Shown: in pieces, positions 60,786 through 64,000 of the stretch
Layout: every line of letters starts with the position of its first letter
How positions within the stretch are numbered: the stretch's first letter is position 1
Assembly (NCBI RefSeq): GCF_002865645.1
Contig: NW_020194684.1
Span: forward strand, 5,681,952 to 5,745,951
DNA: 64,000 bases
DNA from: Hyaloscypha bicolor E
Lineage: Eukaryota > Ascomycota > Leotiomycetes > Helotiales > Hyaloscyphaceae
Reading direction: 5' to 3'
The notes under the pieces: generated by a model
Told to the model about the DNA's origin: nothing
Seen by the model: the letters and a program-made list of their open reading frames with translations, nothing else
The model's database searches: none
Made by a program: the position numbers and the translations under genes

Positions 60786-62222
60786 TTATCTGGATAATGC
60801 AGCCTCTCTAAGCAGCTCCATCATTTCTTTTTGTTGCGCGCCGACACATAGAGCCGAATCAAAAGGTTTTAACCCAGGTTCTTTCATAATGGCAAGTGCG
60901 GCAAGGCCCAGATATGAGTGGTAGATATCTAGCAACAAAATTAGCTTGAAATAGATGATCATCATAAAAATACTGACCCGGTGGATTCCCTGGTGCTTTT
61001 CCAAATCCTCCTATCCTGTGCTGGGTCTGTTCCAACAAAAACCGCCGGGCCGCTTTGATATTTAGAAGCTGGGCTCTATCTTGGCCGAGCATCTGTTTCT
61101 GATCAGCACATTCATTCTGAATTCCTCGGATGAATGGGCTTACATCAAGGGAGGCCGTAACCCAATATGCATAGCAGGTATCAACACTTTTGTTACACCG
61201 ACCGTTGAAACCAACAAAGTCTACATCTTGCAGAGAAAGCCCAGGTACTAAAGGTTCATTTTCATAAACACCCTGTAGCACAGGACGAGCGGGAGTTTTT
61301 GTCTCAGCCTCATCTTCCTCCCCCTCCTCTGTGTATCCTACTTGTCTTGAGACAAGCCATCGTATTGTTTCCGGGATGTTTGTAAGGCCTGGAGCTTCAG
61401 CACCCGATAACGAGGAAATCGGGAGTCGGTGGATTATTGAAAGAGTCGAGATCGCACAGCATGTATAACCAGCTAGAGTTCATTAGCCAAGTCTTAGTGT
61501 TCAATTGAGTGTCAATTACCGTGTGGTTCATGCTGAAATGATTCAGATATGCCTCCGTCATATGTCTGAACTTTGTCAGCTCTCATTCCTTACTTCGTCC
61601 TCCAACGCACCTGTCCAGACCGTACGTGATCCACCAGCTTCTCTAGATCAATATCACCCTCTCTATCCTCTCCAATTGGTGGTGTATCACCCTTCAACAT
61701 CCATCTAACACCAGCAGCAATGTAGCAATACCGCATATCCCTCCCTCCTTCAATTGCCCCATCCTGGGTAACAAGTTCTCCAAAGCTCCCATCATCTCTC
61801 TGTAAAGTTTTTAGCCACTTCAGACAATCATCTCTCCTAACTTGCTCCAGAGTCCCAACAAAGCTCAGACTAAGAATAGCAAAGAACGTCGCCGGCAGAT
61901 TCGCAGGGTCCATCTGCTGCCTCCCATGCCCGACATCAACATAGTACGCATCCGGGAACCTGTGATTTGGAGAGCCGCAGAACCCACCGTTCGGATGCTG
62001 ACACTTCAGGATCCAATCTCTGATATTCCTGCGATCCTTTTCGGGAAATGTGTCTGCTCCAGTACCCAAGAGATCGAGTGCAGAGAGTATGAAGAAGCCC
62101 AGCATCATGCGGTTGGAGTCGGTGCTGGTATATTGAGTTGGCAGGAGCGTCTTTAGACATCGCTGCCAATACTTGATATGGCGCTCGATGTCAAGCTTTG
62201 GCTCCTCCATCGCGACTGTCAT
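60786..62222 (-). CDS. cdc43: geranylgeranyltransferase type I beta subunit
   Basis: Four exons (62222-61611, 61565-61520, 61472-60978, 60928-60786) give 431 residues. With the shared alpha subunit Ram2 it attaches geranylgeranyl to CaaL-type proteins such as Rho1 and Cdc42. Seen: prenyltransferase alpha-alpha barrel repeats WILKCQHPNGGFCGSP, WLKTLQRDDGSFGEL and GRDMRYCYIAAGV. TYDGGISESFQHEPHAGYT follows, then VGFNGRCNKSVDTCYAYWV with the zinc ligands Asp and Cys, and DIYHSYLGLAALA with the zinc histidine. Exon 2 is only 46 nt. A long acidic insertion (EEGEEDEAETK) sits before the FNGR block. The gene is divergent from ILM1 over 279 bp. Confidence 0.94.
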
Positions 62223-62501
62223 AATGTGCTCTTCCTGTGGAAATCAACAAACGAGAGCTCAGCTTCACTTCAACAGCAGGGCACCGGAACTTAGCGGGCT
62301 GGACCCCTGAATATCTCGGACCGGATCAACATTCAACCTAAAAGAGACAGGGATCCTTGATTCTCGACCCAGATGTTTCACAAATTTGTACAGCTCACGC
62401 GGCCGAGCATGACCATTATCGTGAAATATTCCACCAGCTCTCATTTAAAAAGCTCTTCCACCTCAGTGTCCTCTCTCAGCTTCCACTAGATAAACGTCAA
62501 G
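62223..62501. promoter_or_regulatory. bidirectional promoter, CDC43 / ILM1
   Basis: 279 bp between diverging ATG codons. It holds both leaders and core promoters; no defined element could be assigned. Confidence 0.5.
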
Positions 62502-63130
62502 ATGGCCCTCATCTCAGCAGCAACGATCATCACCTCCCTCTCACTTTTCCACATCACGCTCGCCTTCTTCTTCCTCACGAACCCGCAGACGATCGCAGAC
62601 CAGACCCTCGTCTTTATACTCGGGGAAGCTATGGGCCTTGTACACCTCCACGTCCTCCCCCTTCAAACATTTCTAACAAGTTCACAGCCTTTCACTAGAT
62701 CCTTCGATACCCAGTCTCCGGCGCTATCCTTCCTTGCAGCCGTGCTCTTCGCGGTAGGCATCACGGACCTGGTCTCCTGCTCGCTGCCGGAGGAAATCTC
62801 GCAGTATCATTGGGGTTCACAAGGTACCACTTCCTTCCTTCCCCTCCTCCAAATTATCTCCCTAAGAGGCAAACAGCTCCAGTACGACTCGTCCTCTTCG
62901 GCACCCTAGGCTTCTACTCCTACACCTTCAGTGACAGCTCGCCCATCTACGCTGCGAAGACATATAGTGCCAGCGCCTGGGGCGAGGGACTAAAGAACAG
63001 GGTGGTCTTCACGTGGGCATTTGTGGAGATGATTACGTGGTTTTGGGTGTTTGTTACGCTGAGGGAGGAAAGGAGGGATATGGCTATGCGGATAGCGGAA
63101 CGGAGGGCAGCCGAAGATGATAGATTATGA
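62502..63130 (+). CDS. ilm1: Ilm1-family ER membrane protein
   Basis: Three exons (62502-62639, 62688-62823, 62877-63130) give 175 residues. Ilm1 in yeast is an ER membrane protein whose loss raises mitochondrial-DNA loss; its biochemical role is unsettled. Seen: an N-terminal helix (ALISAATIITSLSLFHITLAFFF), the family block TNPQTIADQTLVFILGEAMG, and PALSFLAAVLFAVGITDLVS. EEISQYHWGSQAPVRLVLFG and a last helix VVFTWAFVEMITWFWVFVTL follow. The tail is charged and ends in DDRL. Each exon junction restores family sequence (EAMG to LPFTRSFD; SQ to APVRL). The protein has four predicted helices. Confidence 0.86.
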
Positions 63131-63283
63131 TTGTGACACAAGAGAATTGGCCAACATTGAATTTTGCTTATGAATAATGCATGGGACTCACCTTTCCGTG
63201 AAAATCTCCGACGTCGTCATGGGAATTAAAGGAGTATTTTCTCTATTTGGATTGGTACGTATCTGGCCCAGCTTCTTCCATGT

Positions 63284-64000
63284 TTATGGCTTGGTGGGAG
63301 GGGCTTTGAGTAATGAAAACCCAATCACCGAGTCTCTCCAGCTCTCAACAATCTCGCCGGCCCATTCCTCCAAGAAATTCTCATCTAGAAGCGCCCTCAG
63401 AGAACTCACTACAGTCACATTTACTTCATCATCAACATCCTCTTGTGGCTCCGGCAGCGCACACTCCAGCACCTTGTCGATCCAACCACCTTCGTCAAGC
63501 CCTTTCTTGACAACAGCACACTTATCACCCACCAGATGCAGCAATTTCCGAGCAACTTCTTCTACCTTGGTGCTAGCTTCCTTCTGCTTCGCAACAAAGT
63601 CTTTGCCCTGTTTTGACAAATATTTGCAGAAGTTCACAATCGTTCTGCCAACTTCATGTGCGGTATATAACGCATGCAGCGTATTTCCAAACGCAGGAAC
63701 CGGCTCCTTCAAGTTATCGACAAGCATCAGTTGCTCTTTGAGGCTCTCAACCAGATCATTGTTATACTTATCCAGCAAGCCCTGAAAATCAGTCTCTGCC
63801 CATTGACCCTGGTCGCGTGTTGTCCTCAGGATAAGAGCCATGGCATGATAAGTATCCGTCGCAAGCTCCTCGGAGCGAGTCATGCCTTCGGATCCCACCT
63901 TTGCAGACGGATTTTGTTTTTCAGAGTCAAGATATTGCTTCAACCACAAGTGAAGCAGTTCTTTCTCTTGAGCGACGTTAGATGAAGGGTCTACGATAAG
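63284..64000 (-). CDS. partial: C-terminal part of an NAA25/Mdm20-like NatB auxiliary subunit
   Basis: The frame is open through the window edge at 64000 and ends at 63284, so only the last 238 residues are visible. Seen: helix-rich, charged sequence beginning IVDPSSNVAQEKELLHLWL, with TDTYHAMALILRTTRDQ, YTAHEVGRTIVNFCKYLSKQ and an amphipathic end VESWRDSVIGFSLLKAPP. The layout, all helix without motifs, resembles the C-terminus of fungal NatB N-acetyltransferase subunit B (Mdm20/Arm1). This rests on general resemblance only; another TPR-type helical protein is possible. It is convergent with ILM1, with 153 bp between stops. Confidence 0.55.
   Translation of the reverse strand, partial: LIVDPSSNVAQEKELLHLWLKQYLDSEKQNPSAKVGSEGMTRSEELATDTYHAMALILRTTRDQGQWAETDFQGLLDKYNNDLVESLKEQLMLVDNLKEPVPAFGNTLHALYTAHEVGRTIVNFCKYLSKQGKDFVAKQKEASTKVEEVARKLLHLVGDKCAVVKKGLDEGGWIDKVLECALPEPQEDVDDEVNVTVVSSLRALLDENFLEEWAGEIVESWRDSVIGFSLLKAPPTKP

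Overview
The window is nuclear DNA of a filamentous ascomycete (Pezizomycotina). The evidence is short spliceosomal introns (mostly 45-165 nt, GT..AG, with GCTAAC-like branch sites), a CFEM-domain GPI protein, a Zn2Cys6 regulator, a fungal cAMP-receptor-like GPCR and a CrzA-type zinc-finger factor. The class cannot be fixed from sequence alone; Leotiomycetes is a guess. No rRNA, tRNA, CRISPR or organellar sequence was seen. Exon coordinates were built by hand from splice sites and checked for reading-frame continuity, so most multi-exon models join in frame to a stop.

Layout. 0.8-6.2 kb: methylthioribulose-1-phosphate dehydratase (methionine salvage), the arsenite exporter ACR3 and an amino-acid permease. 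8.1-18.8 kb: a gene-dense housekeeping block with a GH47 alpha-mannosidase, ATG10, a U1A/U2B''-type snRNP protein, Arp2/3 subunit ARPC1, an unrecognised protein and a flavin monooxygenase. 19.1-20.4 kb: a seven-helix cAMP-receptor-like GPCR. 20.4-30.1 kb: a gene-poor stretch holding a TA-flanked inverted-repeat element (MITE), a 54-residue cysteine-rich gene with an intron in its leader, a CFEM protein, and an AT-rich fold-back repeat. 30.1-35.4 kb: an MFS transporter, an Atg33-like membrane protein, and a peroxisomal 2,4-dienoyl-CoA reductase ending in SKL. 37.9-42.5 kb: a Zn2Cys6 regulator convergent with a DUF3445/heme-dependent N-demethylase-like protein carrying a membrane anchor. 43.6-50.1 kb: one very large, low-complexity gene of 1965 codons built from more than twenty acid-Trp-lysine modules. 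52.2-64 kb: an enoyl reductase-like MDR protein, the calcineurin-responsive factor CrzA, an HAD phosphatase, a secreted M20 peptidase, geranylgeranyltransferase-I beta, ILM1, and the 3' end of an NAA25-like gene cut by the window edge.

There is no convincing biosynthetic or defence cluster; neighbours are mostly unrelated housekeeping genes arranged as divergent and convergent pairs. Several pairs share short head-to-head promoters (snRNP/ARPC1, Atg33-like/dienoyl-CoA reductase, CDC43/ILM1). The most unusual locus is the giant module-array gene, where exon-plus-intron units have been tandemly duplicated so recently that the 53-nt introns still match each other.
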